Assembly: GCF_003627795.1 (NCBI RefSeq)
Contig: NZ_CP032684.1
Location: forward strand, 3,387,001-3,451,000
Reading direction: 5' to 3'
Origin: Rhizobium sp. CCGE531
GTDB lineage: Bacteria; Pseudomonadota; Alphaproteobacteria; Rhizobiales; Rhizobiaceae
DNA: 64,000 nucleotides
Shown piece after piece: positions 46,201 to 54,071 of this stretch; the first letter of the stretch is position 1; every line of letters begins with the position of its first letter. Below the pieces are notes generated by a model that saw only the letters and a program-made list of their open reading frames with translations, was not told the DNA's origin and made no database searches. Position numbers and translations under genes: made by a program.

Positions 46201-46702
46201 AAGCCTTGAGCATGACGGGATAACCGATTTCGTCGGCAAGCCGGCGGATTTCAGCTTCGTCTTCCGGCAACGGATCGGTGGCGGGAACGACCGGAACGCC
46301 GATCTCGATTGCCAGATTGCGGGCGGCAACCTTATTGCCGAGACGGCGCATGGTATCGGCCTTTGGGCCGATGAAGGTAATGCCGGCCTTGTTGCAGGCA
46401 TCGACGAATTCGGGGCTTTCAGATAGCAGGCCGTAGCCGGGATGGATGGCATCGGCGCCGGAAAGCTCTGCGACGCGGATCACCTCGTCGATCGACAAAT
46501 AACTCTCGATCGGACCAAGATCCCGCTCAAGGTGCGGCCCGCGGCCGACTTGGTAGCTTTCGTCCGCCTTGAAGCGATGAAGTGCAAGTTTGTCTTCCTC
46601 GGCCCAGATCGCGACCGTCTTTATCCCGAGCTCGTTGGCCGCGCGGAACACGCGAATGGCAATTTCAGAGCGATTGGCAACGAGTATCTTGGAAATGGGC
46701 AT
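43244..46702 (-). CDS. pyc: Pyruvate carboxylase
   Basis: This biotin enzyme carboxylates pyruvate to oxaloacetate (anaplerosis). The 1152-residue chain has the full domain order. The biotin carboxylase domain (about 1-460) starts KILVANRSEIAIRVFRAANELG and includes GGGGRGMRAI and EVNPRIQVEHTVTE. The carboxyltransferase domain (about 530-800) has DTTMRDGHQSLLATRVRT, and a PYC_OADA region follows. The biotinyl domain near the end has EAMKMETAL, with the biotin lysine at K1117. It matches the R. etli-type single-chain enzyme in length. It is a single gene with its own terminator, 94 bp after the neighbouring operon. Confidence 0.97.
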   Translation of the reverse strand: MPISKILVANRSEIAIRVFRAANELGIKTVAIWAEEDKLALHRFKADESYQVGRGPHLERDLGPIESYLSIDEVIRVAELSGADAIHPGYGLLSESPEFVDACNKAGITFIGPKADTMRRLGNKVAARNLAIEIGVPVVPATDPLPEDEAEIRRLADEIGYPVMLKASWGGGGRGMRAIRDPKDLIREVTEAKREAMAAFGKDEVYLEKLVERARHVESQVLGDTHGNVVHLFERDCSVQRRNQKVVERAPAPYLTEAQRQELAGYSTRIAQATNYIGAGTVEYLMDMDTGKFYFIEVNPRIQVEHTVTEVVTGIDIVKAQIHILEGFAIGTPESGVPKQEDIRLHGHALQCRITTEDPEQNFIPDYGRITGYRSASGFGIRLDGGTAYPGAVITRFYDPLLVKVTAWAPNPAEAIARMDRALREFRIRGVATNLTFLEAIISHPKFQDNSYTTRFIDTTPELFQQVKRQDRATKLLTYLADVTVNGHPEAKGRPKPNADAAKPIVPYIDTPIKDGTKQKLDELGPKKFAEWVRAEKRVLMTDTTMRDGHQSLLATRVRTYDISRVAGTYAKALPNLFSLECWGGATFDVSMRFLTEDPWERLARIREDAPNLLLQMLLRGANGVGYKNYPDNVVKYFVRQAARGGIDVFRVFDCLNWVENMRVSMDAVAEENRICEAAICYTGDILNSARPKYDLKYYAALAAELEKAGAHMIALKDMAGLLKPAAATVLFKALREATDLPIHFHTHDTSGIAAATVLAAVDAGVDVVDAAMDAFSGNTSQPCLGSIVEALRGSERDPGLDPAWIRRISFYWEAVRNQYAAFESDLKGPASEVYLHEMPGGQFTNLKEQARSLGLETRWHQVAQAYADANQMFGDIVKVTPSSKVVGDMALMMVSQDLTVADVENPAKDVSFPDSVVSMLKGDLGQPPGGWPKALQKKALKGEKPYAAVPGSLLAPADLDAERKAVEEKLGREVSDNEFASYLMYPKVFIEYALAADTYGPVSVLPTPAYFYGLSAGEELSPALEKGVSLVILHQATSEPDEQAMVKVFFELNGQPRLIKVPDRNRAASSAIRRKADSGNAAHLGAPMPGVISTVAVSAGQTVKSGDVLLSIEAMKMETALHAEKDGTIAEVLVRTGDQIDAKDLLIVYSS

Positions 46703-46731
46703 CGCAACTTTTCTTCACAAGCCAAGTGGAC

Positions 46732-46769
46732 GAGAGCAGGCCCTCGCCTGCTTGGCTGAGCCTGCTCTC
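46732..46769. other. Inverted repeat between pyc and the RidA gene
   Basis: GAGAGCAGGC and GCCTGCTCTC are perfect 10-bp arms with an 18-base loop. It is probably the 3' end structure of the meta-cleavage operon, or an operator of pyc; no T run follows. Confidence 0.5.
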
Positions 46770-46796
46770 TTCGATTATCGATGAAGGTATTCGCGC

Positions 46797-47204
46797 TTAA
46801 AGCGCTGCGATCGTCTGGACCTCTACAAGGAAGGGCTCCTTCACCAACCGGTCGACCATCAGCAACGTGTTCGGCGGATATTTCCCGTCCGGGAACATCT
46901 TGGGAAACTCACGCAGACGAAATTCCATGAACTTCGGGATGTCCTGCGAGTGGACCAGGTAGGTCGTGAACTGCACGACATTGCTCCAGGACGCCCCCGC
47001 AGATTCCAACGCGGCTTCGACGTTCTTGAAAACCTGTGCAGTCTGGGTGTCGAAGTCACCCTCGCCGATGACGTTGCCAGCGGAGTCACCGGACAGCATT
47101 CCCGCGATGAACAGGAACTCGTTCGCCTTCACGCGGGTGACATGCGTATACTGACCCATTGGGGGCCCAAGCTTTTCAGGGTTATAAATATTGATGTCGG
47201 CCAT
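46797..47204 (-). CDS. RidA-family protein, last gene of the ring-cleavage operon
   Basis: The 135-residue protein has the RidA fold (NEFLFIAGMLSGDSAGN, VEAALESAGASWSNVVQFTTYLVHSQD) but a diverged active site, ending in LVKEPFLVEVQTIAA without the RAT/QVSALP arginine segment. In aromatic operons this family includes 2-aminomuconate deaminases, so it may act on an enamine or lactone product of ring cleavage. It shares the operon with the FAH, permease, ATPase, binding-protein, hydrolase and dioxygenase genes. Confidence 0.85.
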   Translation of the reverse strand: MADINIYNPEKLGPPMGQYTHVTRVKANEFLFIAGMLSGDSAGNVIGEGDFDTQTAQVFKNVEAALESAGASWSNVVQFTTYLVHSQDIPKFMEFRLREFPKMFPDGKYPPNTLLMVDRLVKEPFLVEVQTIAAL

Positions 47205-47233
47205 TCTCTACTCCTAGCTTCGATGTGCGATGA

Positions 47234-48121
47234 TTATCCGACGGGGTTCTCGAGCGTGCCGATTCCGTCGATTTCGACGCGAACGCGATCACCCGGGTTG
47301 AGGTATTTCGGCGGGTTGAAGCCGATGCCGACACCGACAGGTGTACCCGTGGCAATGATGTCGCCCGCGACCAGCGTGATCGAGCGACCGATTGCGCGTA
47401 TCAGCGTCGGAATGTCGAAGATCAGGTCGCCAATTCGCGCGTTTTGACGCTGCTCATCATTCACATGGCAGCGAATGCCCTTGGACGAAATGTCGCCCAT
47501 TGCTTCCCGCGTGACGATCGCAGGCCCCAAAGGCGCAAACGTGTCGATACCTTTGCCGAGCAGCCACTGCTTGTGGCGCTTCTGCAGTTCACGCGAGGTC
47601 ACGTCGTTGATGATCGTGTAGCCGAAGACGAAATCCATCGGATCATCGTTTTCGGTGACGCGACCGGAACGACCGATGATGACAGCAAGCTCGGCTTCGT
47701 AATCCACCGACTGATAGGGATCATTTGCCCACTCGATCGTTGCGCCGGGGCCGATCACCGATGACGGTGGCTTGCTGAAGATGATCGGATATTCCGGAAT
47801 TTCGGAGCCGCCGATCGACCCGGCGTCGAAACCACTGCGACCGAACTCTGCAGCATGTTCATGATAGTTCTTGCCCACGCAGAAGATGTTCCGGCGCGGG
47901 GTCGGGATTGGCGCCAGAAGCTCCACCTCGGAGAGCTGCAATGCGCTGGCTCTCTCTTCGGCAAGCTTCTCGATCTGGGCAGTGCGCTGATCGTAGTTCT
48001 CGATCAGATCCTGCATGTCTGCTGCGAGGCCCGCTGCGGTAAGGTCGACCAGGCGAGAACCGTCGTCGACCAGAACGCCGACGGCGCTACTGCCCCGATT
48101 TTGGAATGTAACAAACTTCAT
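47234..48121 (-). CDS. Fumarylacetoacetate hydrolase (FAH)-family enzyme
   Basis: The 295-residue metal-dependent enzyme has the FAH core: IFCVGKNYHEHAAEFG, EIPEYPIIFSKPPSSVIGPG, the metal triad segment YEAELAVIIG with DFVFGYTIINDVTSRELQKRHKQW, and VAGDIIATGTPVGVGIG at the end. The family hydrolyses or hydrates acyl-pyruvate-type products of aromatic breakdown (MhpD, HpcE-like). Start ATG 48121 follows AGGAG. It stands in the ring-cleavage operon behind the permease gene. Confidence 0.92.
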   Translation of the reverse strand: MKFVTFQNRGSSAVGVLVDDGSRLVDLTAAGLAADMQDLIENYDQRTAQIEKLAEERASALQLSEVELLAPIPTPRRNIFCVGKNYHEHAAEFGRSGFDAGSIGGSEIPEYPIIFSKPPSSVIGPGATIEWANDPYQSVDYEAELAVIIGRSGRVTENDDPMDFVFGYTIINDVTSRELQKRHKQWLLGKGIDTFAPLGPAIVTREAMGDISSKGIRCHVNDEQRQNARIGDLIFDIPTLIRAIGRSITLVAGDIIATGTPVGVGIGFNPPKYLNPGDRVRVEIDGIGTLENPVG

Positions 48122-48143
48122 CAATTTACTCCTGTCTAAGGGG

Positions 48144-48167
48144 ATGGGTGGGCACTGCACCACCCAT
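48144..48167 (-). other. Intercistronic hairpin between permease and FAH genes
   Basis: ATGGGTGG and CCACCCAT pair around an 8-base loop in the 68-bp gap. A role in mRNA stability or processing is likely. Confidence 0.55.
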
Positions 48168-48189
48168 GTTGGATGCGAGATCGGGGACT

Positions 48190-49179
48190 TTATCGGCGAG
48201 CCGAGCGTTGCCGGAGCCGGTCGAGGCAGACTGCCAGCAAAATGACGAGGCCGACTGCCAGAGTTTGGAAATAGGCGGACACGCCAATCATGTTGAGGAC
48301 ATTGGAAAGCATCCCGAGCGTGACGACGCCGAACACCACATGGATCATTCCACCGCTGCCGCCCTTGAGAGCCACCCCACCAAGAACGACGGAGGCAAGG
48401 GCCTGCAAAGCGAGATTGGGTGCTGCAATCGGTTGGGCAGCGCTTGTCCAGGCGGTCACGACGACCGCACCGATCCCGGCGCAGGTGCCGCTCAAAACAT
48501 AGACGAGTACCGTATAGAAGCGGACATCAATACCGGAATGCAAAGCCGCAGAGTAGTTGGAACCCATCGCGTAAACGTACCGTCCAAAGACGGTAAAGCG
48601 CAGCAGGACCCAACAGCACGCCAAGACCGCCAGGCCAATCAAAACCATCACCGGAATTCCGGCAAGTGAGGTGAAGCCGACGAGATCGGTATATTCGCCG
48701 GGAACGTCGTAGATCGGCACGCCATTCGCCAGAATGAGAGCGAACGCCTGTGTGATGGAAAGGGCGGATAGCGTGACGATGAGCGGGCTAGCCCCCGTCG
48801 CGGCGACGACGAAGCCCGAGAAAAGCCCGCAAAAAGCGCCAACAACAACCATGACGCAAACGCCGCCGCCAATACCGAGCTGCGGCATCACGAGAACGCC
48901 GGCGACCCCGGCCACAGACAAGACGGACGATTGGGAAAGATCCAGCCCGCCGGACATGATGACAATGCCTTGGGCGGCCGCGAAAATCAGCAGTGGCGTC
49001 AATTGCCGGAGAAGATTGAGCAGGTTGTTCGTCGAGAGAAACCGCGGCTCGATCATCACTGCGACGAGCGCCAGCAATAGGATAAGCGCCGGTAACATCA
49101 AGTCGGCATAGCCGACATGTCCGAACAGATGCCGCACCTTCGGAGGACTGGCCTGGTTGATACTGCTTTGCGAACTCAT
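48190..49179 (-). CDS. ABC importer permease, RbsC type
   Basis: The 329-residue permease has about ten hydrophobic segments and the RbsC/BPD family signature (SGGLDLSQSSVLSVAGVAGVLVM at the second helix, GNYSAA-type GSNYSAALHSGIDV near 240, VVLGGVALKGGSGG near 275). ATG 49179 follows GGAGGAAG and overlaps the ATPase stop. It imports with the ATPase and binding protein. Confidence 0.93.
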   Translation of the reverse strand: MSSQSSINQASPPKVRHLFGHVGYADLMLPALILLLALVAVMIEPRFLSTNNLLNLLRQLTPLLIFAAAQGIVIMSGGLDLSQSSVLSVAGVAGVLVMPQLGIGGGVCVMVVVGAFCGLFSGFVVAATGASPLIVTLSALSITQAFALILANGVPIYDVPGEYTDLVGFTSLAGIPVMVLIGLAVLACCWVLLRFTVFGRYVYAMGSNYSAALHSGIDVRFYTVLVYVLSGTCAGIGAVVVTAWTSAAQPIAAPNLALQALASVVLGGVALKGGSGGMIHVVFGVVTLGMLSNVLNMIGVSAYFQTLAVGLVILLAVCLDRLRQRSARR

Positions 49180-50702
49180 AGAACTTCCTCCCTGTCTTTT
49201 GCATGTGTCGCGCCAACCACGTCCGCCGAGATCGATGACATGTCGCCGGTGGTCGGGGCGCTGTACGTGCGCACGCACTGTCCGTCGAACATCGTGTGAA
49301 TGCGGTCGCTGAGCGCGATCGCTTCATCGAGATCGCTGGACACAAGAAGGATCCCCCATCCCTTGCCTGTGCATTTGCGCAGTAGATTGTGAACGTCCGC
49401 TTTTGCGGCGATATCGATTCCGGCCGTCGGCTCCTCGAGCACAAGCAGACGGAGGTCGGATCCGAGCAGCCGACCGATAAGGACTTTCTGCTGGTTGCCG
49501 CCGCTCAAGCTCGTAATCAGATCTTTCGCGTTTCCATACCGGACGCCGATTTCCGACAGTTCCTTGTCAGGATCTCCGCCCGTCGGAGCGAGCGTCACCC
49601 GCTGATTGCGGCTGCGAGGACGCAGATAGAGATTTTCGCTTATACTTCTCGTCGGGAGGATCCCGTTTGAGGCGCGGCCGTTTGGAAGATGCCCTATTCC
49701 GAGCTTGCGAGCCCGAACAGGCGTATTGACGGCGATCTTTTGCCCCTCAACTTCCAACGCAACCGATGCGGCATCAGATGCTTGGCCCGATACGATTGAC
49801 GCAATGCGTTCGCTACCGCAGCCGATGACGCCATAGAGCCCGACGACTTCGCCAGGAGCTATGCGAATTGCTTCGGTGCTACCGTCCAGACGCGGCACCA
49901 CAAACGAGAGCAGATCGGCGGTGGCATTATCGGCATGTTGAACGAGCTGGCGCTGGGGTCGATGCGGCGCGGGCATCCCGCCGCCGCCGAGACGCTCGAC
50001 GATCTGATCGACGGTTTGGCGCCCTGCAATGCTTTCGACGAGAGCGCCATTGCGCAGCACCGTGACGCGGTCGGCGAGCTCGGCGACTTCCGACACGTGG
50101 TGGGTAACGAAGACGATGGCTGTGCCGTTGGCCCTAAGCTCGGCCATGATGCCGTGCAGGTGTTTGCGCTCGGCCAGGCTGAGCATGGCCGAGGGTTCAT
50201 CGAGCACGAGAATCTTCGGCTTGCGCGCCAGCGCCTTGCTGATTTCGACAAGCTGCTGCTGGCCCGGCGGGAGTTGACCGACGGGCTGCCTGATATCGAT
50301 CCTGCCGAGCCCCACCGCATCCAGAACGCTCCGGCAATCCAACCGCTCTTTCGAGCGTCTGAGCACCCGAAGCGGGTTGCGGGTCGGTTCGGCGCCCAGG
50401 AAGAGATTGTCCTGGATGCTGAGATCCGGCGCCAGCGAAAGCTCCTGGAAAACCATCGCCAAGCCGGCCGCCCGTGCTTCTTCAGGGCTGAAAAACGGGA
50501 CTTCATTGCCATCGTACCAGAAGCTGCCGGTATCTGGCCGAACAAAGCCGCCACAGATCCTGCCCAACGTGGACTTGCCCGCCCCGTTTTCCCCGATGAT
50601 GCAGTGGATCTCACCCGGGAAAATATCAATGGAGACCCCCCGGAGCGCCCTTGTCGCTCCGAAGGACTTGCTGACGTCGACTAGTCGCAGGAGTGGTGTC
50701 AT
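49176..50702 (-). CDS. ABC importer ATPase with two nucleotide-binding domains, RbsA type
   Basis: The 508-residue protein has a functional first domain with Walker A GENGAGKST (about 38-46), FQELSLAPDLSIQDNLFLG and VLDEPSAML. The second domain has a degenerate P-loop (GCGSERIASI) but a normal signature LSGGNQQKV (about 395) and VLEEPTAGIDI. This is the RbsA/MglA layout. It follows the binding-protein gene by 10 bp. Confidence 0.95.
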   Translation of the reverse strand: MTPLLRLVDVSKSFGATRALRGVSIDIFPGEIHCIIGENGAGKSTLGRICGGFVRPDTGSFWYDGNEVPFFSPEEARAAGLAMVFQELSLAPDLSIQDNLFLGAEPTRNPLRVLRRSKERLDCRSVLDAVGLGRIDIRQPVGQLPPGQQQLVEISKALARKPKILVLDEPSAMLSLAERKHLHGIMAELRANGTAIVFVTHHVSEVAELADRVTVLRNGALVESIAGRQTVDQIVERLGGGGMPAPHRPQRQLVQHADNATADLLSFVVPRLDGSTEAIRIAPGEVVGLYGVIGCGSERIASIVSGQASDAASVALEVEGQKIAVNTPVRARKLGIGHLPNGRASNGILPTRSISENLYLRPRSRNQRVTLAPTGGDPDKELSEIGVRYGNAKDLITSLSGGNQQKVLIGRLLGSDLRLLVLEEPTAGIDIAAKADVHNLLRKCTGKGWGILLVSSDLDEAIALSDRIHTMFDGQCVRTYSAPTTGDMSSISADVVGATHAKDREEVL

Positions 50703-50712
50703 CAGAGCACCG

Positions 50713-51786
50713 TCACTGCTTGATGTTCAAGGACCAATCCTTCGGCGGAAGGTCGTAGACATCGTAACCGTAGGTATCGACGTTCTTCTTCGTGATCACC
50801 GCATTGTTGGTGAAGATCGTCGGGTAGGCCATGCCCTCAGTCTTGAACTCAGCGCCTTTCGAGAGCTTTTCGTGATCTCGAATGGCGAACTGCACGATGA
50901 GGCGCCCCATCAGGATGCCGGGCTCAGAGGTGAGCGCCAGCAGACGGTCATTCTTGATCAAGGGGAGAGCTTCCCGGACAATGGTGGCGGAAACCACCTG
51001 GGCCTGGATGCCGCTTTGGCGCGCTGCCTGGGCAGCACCAAGTCCAAGCGGGATTACGGGCGTGAAAATGAACTTGGTGTCCGGATTTTTCTGAAGCATA
51101 TCCGATGCCTGGGTGAGGCCCTGCTCAAGCTCAAGCCCGCCGGTAACGGCACCCTTGACCAAGGTTACGTTCGGGCAGGCTTTGAGAGCTTGCTCGAAAC
51201 CATCGAGCCGCAAGCGCGCCCATTCAGCGCCTGCCGGTCCCGGTAGCGCGATGACGCCGGACTTGTCCGATCCTGCGGCTTCGCAGATCTCCTTGGCCAG
51301 GCCAACGCCGATCGCGCCGTCATCCTGCGTGACACCGAAGTCGACGTTCTTGCTGTCGACCGGGATGCCAGCCGCGATGACGCCGATGCCCGCATCCTTC
51401 AGCCGCTTGAGCTGGGGGTCGTAACCCTTGTAAGCAGCAGCGCCGAGAACGACATAGTCGACGCCAAGGCTTTGCAGCGTTTCGATCTGCGAGAACTGCT
51501 GCGTCACGTTTCCGTAGGCGCCGGCGATCGAGATCTGAGCAACCGTGACATTGCTTCGCTTTGCCTCGTCGGCGATCCCGTAGGCAATGCCCTTCCAGAA
51601 ATCGTCGTTGAGATGGACCAGCGTTACGCCGAGCTTGAGCGGCTTTTTCGCGACGACCGGCTCGACGATACCGGCCAGGCGGTCGGGCTCCTCGGCAAAG
51701 GTGGGCGACGCGAAAAGTGATCCAACGACGACAGCACAGGCGATGCGGGCAAAGCCGAGTGTGTATTTCGAAATTCCGGTAACCAT
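50713..51786 (-). CDS. ABC importer solute-binding protein, RbsB type
   Basis: The 357-residue protein has a signal peptide (about 1-31, ending SPTFAEE) and the periplasmic-binding fold of sugar and autoinducer importers (LGVTLVHLNDDFWKGIAYGIADEAKR, DYVVLGAAAYKGYDPQLKRLKDAGIGVIAAG, RLLALTSEPGILMGRLIVQ). TorT-like features at the end are seen. In this operon its ligand is more likely an aromatic or aromatic glycoside than a plain sugar, but that is an inference. Confidence 0.9.
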   Translation of the reverse strand: MVTGISKYTLGFARIACAVVVGSLFASPTFAEEPDRLAGIVEPVVAKKPLKLGVTLVHLNDDFWKGIAYGIADEAKRSNVTVAQISIAGAYGNVTQQFSQIETLQSLGVDYVVLGAAAYKGYDPQLKRLKDAGIGVIAAGIPVDSKNVDFGVTQDDGAIGVGLAKEICEAAGSDKSGVIALPGPAGAEWARLRLDGFEQALKACPNVTLVKGAVTGGLELEQGLTQASDMLQKNPDTKFIFTPVIPLGLGAAQAARQSGIQAQVVSATIVREALPLIKNDRLLALTSEPGILMGRLIVQFAIRDHEKLSKGAEFKTEGMAYPTIFTNNAVITKKNVDTYGYDVYDLPPKDWSLNIKQ

Positions 51787-51813
51787 GGTAGAACCCCTCT
51801 AAGGTGTTGTTAT

Positions 51814-52638
51814 TTATTGTGGTTGCGGGAATAGCGTGTGAGCGGCGGACAACAGCGCGTCCGTTCGTTCAAGCGCCACTGAGTGAGAGCAGTTTGCCAG
51901 CAGGACGACGTCCGCTTGCGGTATGTGGTCGGCAAGTTTGAGAGTGGTGGCTGGCGGGAACGGTTCGTCCACTCTCCCGTGCAGCATTGTCACTGGACAT
52001 TTGATGCGGGCCAGCACCGATGGGTCGATGATGGCTTGATCGGCATAGCGCTGCCGGTCCCCGGCAAACATGCGCGAGAAGTAGTCCTTGTAAGTGGGGT
52101 CCTCATGGAGGACCTTCACCCGCGCGTCGAGATAGGCGTCGTCGATAAGCGATTTGTCGTTGATCAGGAACCCGATCGCTTTCTTGAGATCCTCCCGGGT
52201 TTCCGGAAACGTCCAGCAAGCGACGGTCCCCTCGTTGACCGTGAATTTCGCACCCATGGCCCCGGTGGTCAGGACTTGACCGACGCGGCTTTCAGAAGCG
52301 GCGACCTGCAGGGCGAGCGACGCTGAAATGGAATGGGCGATGATCCCGACCTTTTCACCGGGGATTTTTGCCAGCATCGCCTTGCATTGCCGAATCCAGA
52401 GATCGAGATCGAAGAATGGCTCCGATGTCTTGCGGTCCGACTTGCCGAAACCGATCAGATCCATTGCATGGACATGATATCGCTCGGACAGGGGGCCGAG
52501 GACCCGGCTCCAGTTCCCCAATGTCGATGCGCCAGGCCCGGACCCGTGGATCATCAGCAGGGGATATCCCTTGCCGCCTTCGATATAGGCGACCCGATGG
52601 CCGTCAATCGAGAACTCTCGGTCTTCAAAATGAGGCAT
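51814..52638 (-). CDS. Alpha/beta hydrolase, meta-cleavage product hydrolase type
   Basis: The 274-residue hydrolase (ATG 52638 after TGGAGA) has the MhpC/BphD layout: MIHGSGPGASTLGNW (oxyanion region), nucleophile serine in IIAHSISASLAL (about 103), aspartate in LHGRVDEPFPP (about 220) and histidine in NCSHSVALER (about 250). The family breaks C-C bonds of ring-cleavage products. It follows the dioxygenase gene by 110 bp, in which a large stem-loop lies. Confidence 0.88.
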   Translation of the reverse strand: MPHFEDREFSIDGHRVAYIEGGKGYPLLMIHGSGPGASTLGNWSRVLGPLSERYHVHAMDLIGFGKSDRKTSEPFFDLDLWIRQCKAMLAKIPGEKVGIIAHSISASLALQVAASESRVGQVLTTGAMGAKFTVNEGTVACWTFPETREDLKKAIGFLINDKSLIDDAYLDARVKVLHEDPTYKDYFSRMFAGDRQRYADQAIIDPSVLARIKCPVTMLHGRVDEPFPPATTLKLADHIPQADVVLLANCSHSVALERTDALLSAAHTLFPQPQ

Positions 52639-52666
52639 GCCAATCTCCAGAAACGCCAGCTGAGGG

Positions 52667-52731
52667 GTTGCCGAACGGTATGCGAAAGCCCGCACCGCAC
52701 ATGCCTGTGCGGGCTATCGGCGTTCGGCAAC
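52667..52731 (-). other. Large nested stem-loop between dioxygenase and hydrolase genes
   Basis: Outer arms GTTGCCGAACG/CGTTCGGCAAC (52667-52677, 52721-52731) are perfect, and inner arms AGCCCGCAC/GTGCGGGCT (52687-52695, 52707-52715) are also perfect. The element occupies most of the 110-bp gap and is likely an mRNA stability or processing element. Confidence 0.8.
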
Positions 52732-52748
52732 TTGGTGGTTGACTGCGG

Positions 52749-53750
52749 CTATGCTGCTGCGTCGTAGGCGATGTAGCCCATGCCGCAGATCCACTCGACA
52801 ACCGGCTCATAGCCGATGACGTCGGCCTTCGACCCGCCCATGGCGCCCATCACGGCCATCCAGTTGAGGATCTCGTGACCACCGTGCCCACCACCCTCTT
52901 CCACGCTTTCGAAGGTGCAGTTGCGAAGATACTCGGTGTCGCCTCTTCCGAAGGCTTCGATGATTTCGCGGTCCCAGGCCGCGTTGACCAGCGGATGCTG
53001 ATGGCGCAGCGGCCACTGCATCTTGTCGGCCATCTCGATCTCGTAGGCAGCCAGGTCGGAATAGAGCGTCGGATCTTCCTCCGCGACATGCTTTCCTTCA
53101 CTTTGATACCGCTTCATGCGCTGAAGGAACTGGTCGTCTTCCGGCGCACCTTCGGTCCAGACGGGAGGCCAATGCGACAGGCCGCCGGTCGCCAGGAACG
53201 CAACCCGAAGGCCGGCCGGCAATTCGCGTTCAACGATGTCGCGCACGGCTGCACCCATGTCATATGCACGGGCCATGGTCGGTAGCGGCGGCGAGAACAC
53301 GTTCGTGTAGATCGGAATGACAGGAATGTCGTATTGCGGCCGGATCAGCTTCCACGGCACGAGAAGATTGTTGCCGTATTCGATCTCGCCCATGCGCGCC
53401 GCATCGAAATTGCGCTTGATCAGCCCGCGGAGCAATGCTTCCGCATGTTCGACATTGCTCTCGATCACGACTTTCTCATCGAACTTGAGAGCTTCCATCA
53501 TATAGTCGGCCGGGCCGCTATGGGATGCCGAGATGCCGACGGCAAAGGCCGGCATCATGTTGCGGAAATGGTTCTCGAAATGGTCGTCCAGGAAGGCGAT
53601 GATCAAGTCGGGGCGCGCGGCCTCAAGACGCCGAGCGCATTCCTGATGGGCTTCGTGGATGCTTTTCTTAACCGCTTCGGACGGCGCGTCTGCCCATCCA
53701 AGGACGCCGGGGGCATGGGACATGCTCAGGGCGCAAACAACTTCAGCCAT
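52749..53750 (-). CDS. LigB-family extradiol ring-cleavage dioxygenase
   Basis: This non-heme iron enzyme opens the ring of a catechol or hydroxylated aromatic acid. The 333-residue protein (ATG 53750 after AGGAGGAAG) has the class III extradiol features: iron ligands H12 (SMSHAPG) and H61 (DDHFENHF), the acid/base histidine H193 in TGGLSHWP and a candidate third ligand E262 in WDREIIEAF. The C-terminal GGHEILNWMAVMGAMGG is typical of the LigB/gallate dioxygenase branch. It heads the importer operon and is the key enzyme of the pathway. Substrate unknown. Confidence 0.92.
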   Translation of the reverse strand: MAEVVCALSMSHAPGVLGWADAPSEAVKKSIHEAHQECARRLEAARPDLIIAFLDDHFENHFRNMMPAFAVGISASHSGPADYMMEALKFDEKVVIESNVEHAEALLRGLIKRNFDAARMGEIEYGNNLLVPWKLIRPQYDIPVIPIYTNVFSPPLPTMARAYDMGAAVRDIVERELPAGLRVAFLATGGLSHWPPVWTEGAPEDDQFLQRMKRYQSEGKHVAEEDPTLYSDLAAYEIEMADKMQWPLRHQHPLVNAAWDREIIEAFGRGDTEYLRNCTFESVEEGGGHGGHEILNWMAVMGAMGGSKADVIGYEPVVEWICGMGYIAYDAAA

Positions 53751-53847
53751 TAACTTCCTCCTCATTGATGCGTTCGTTCAGCCAGTCAACGGCCCGATGA
53801 CGCGGTTTGTCGGCAGCGAAGGCGCCAACTTAATCTGCATGTCTTTC

Positions 53848-53875
53848 GGATACAGAATACGGGATTCAGGATACA
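53848..53875. promoter_or_regulatory. Four tandem 7-mers in the divergent promoter region
   Basis: GGATACA, GAATACG, GGATTCA and GGATACA follow each other without gaps. They lie between the dioxygenase and the GntR genes and contain overlapping ATAC/GTAT half-sites of the VanR/FCD type. This is the best candidate operator in the 321-bp gap 53751-54071. Confidence 0.55.
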
Positions 53876-54071
53876 TACGTGACAAGCGATTGCAAGTGGT
53901 TTATGATCGCAGATAACGATTTGGTTAGAGGGCAAGCTGACATGCGAAAAGCTGAGGGAGGGCCGTTGTGCGTGTCACCTTCAGGGTTCGTGGCCTGCAG
54001 ACCCGAGCGACTTATGTTTTTCAGGAGGCGCAGCCGCGCCTGCCGAAATGAACTTTGAAGGATGAATACGA

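Noticed and set aside
43232..46426. 1064-codon open frame antisense to pyc
   Set aside because: It is an exact shadow of the pyc frame in a high-GC region. Its product is low-complexity arginine/aspartate-rich sequence with no recognisable domain.
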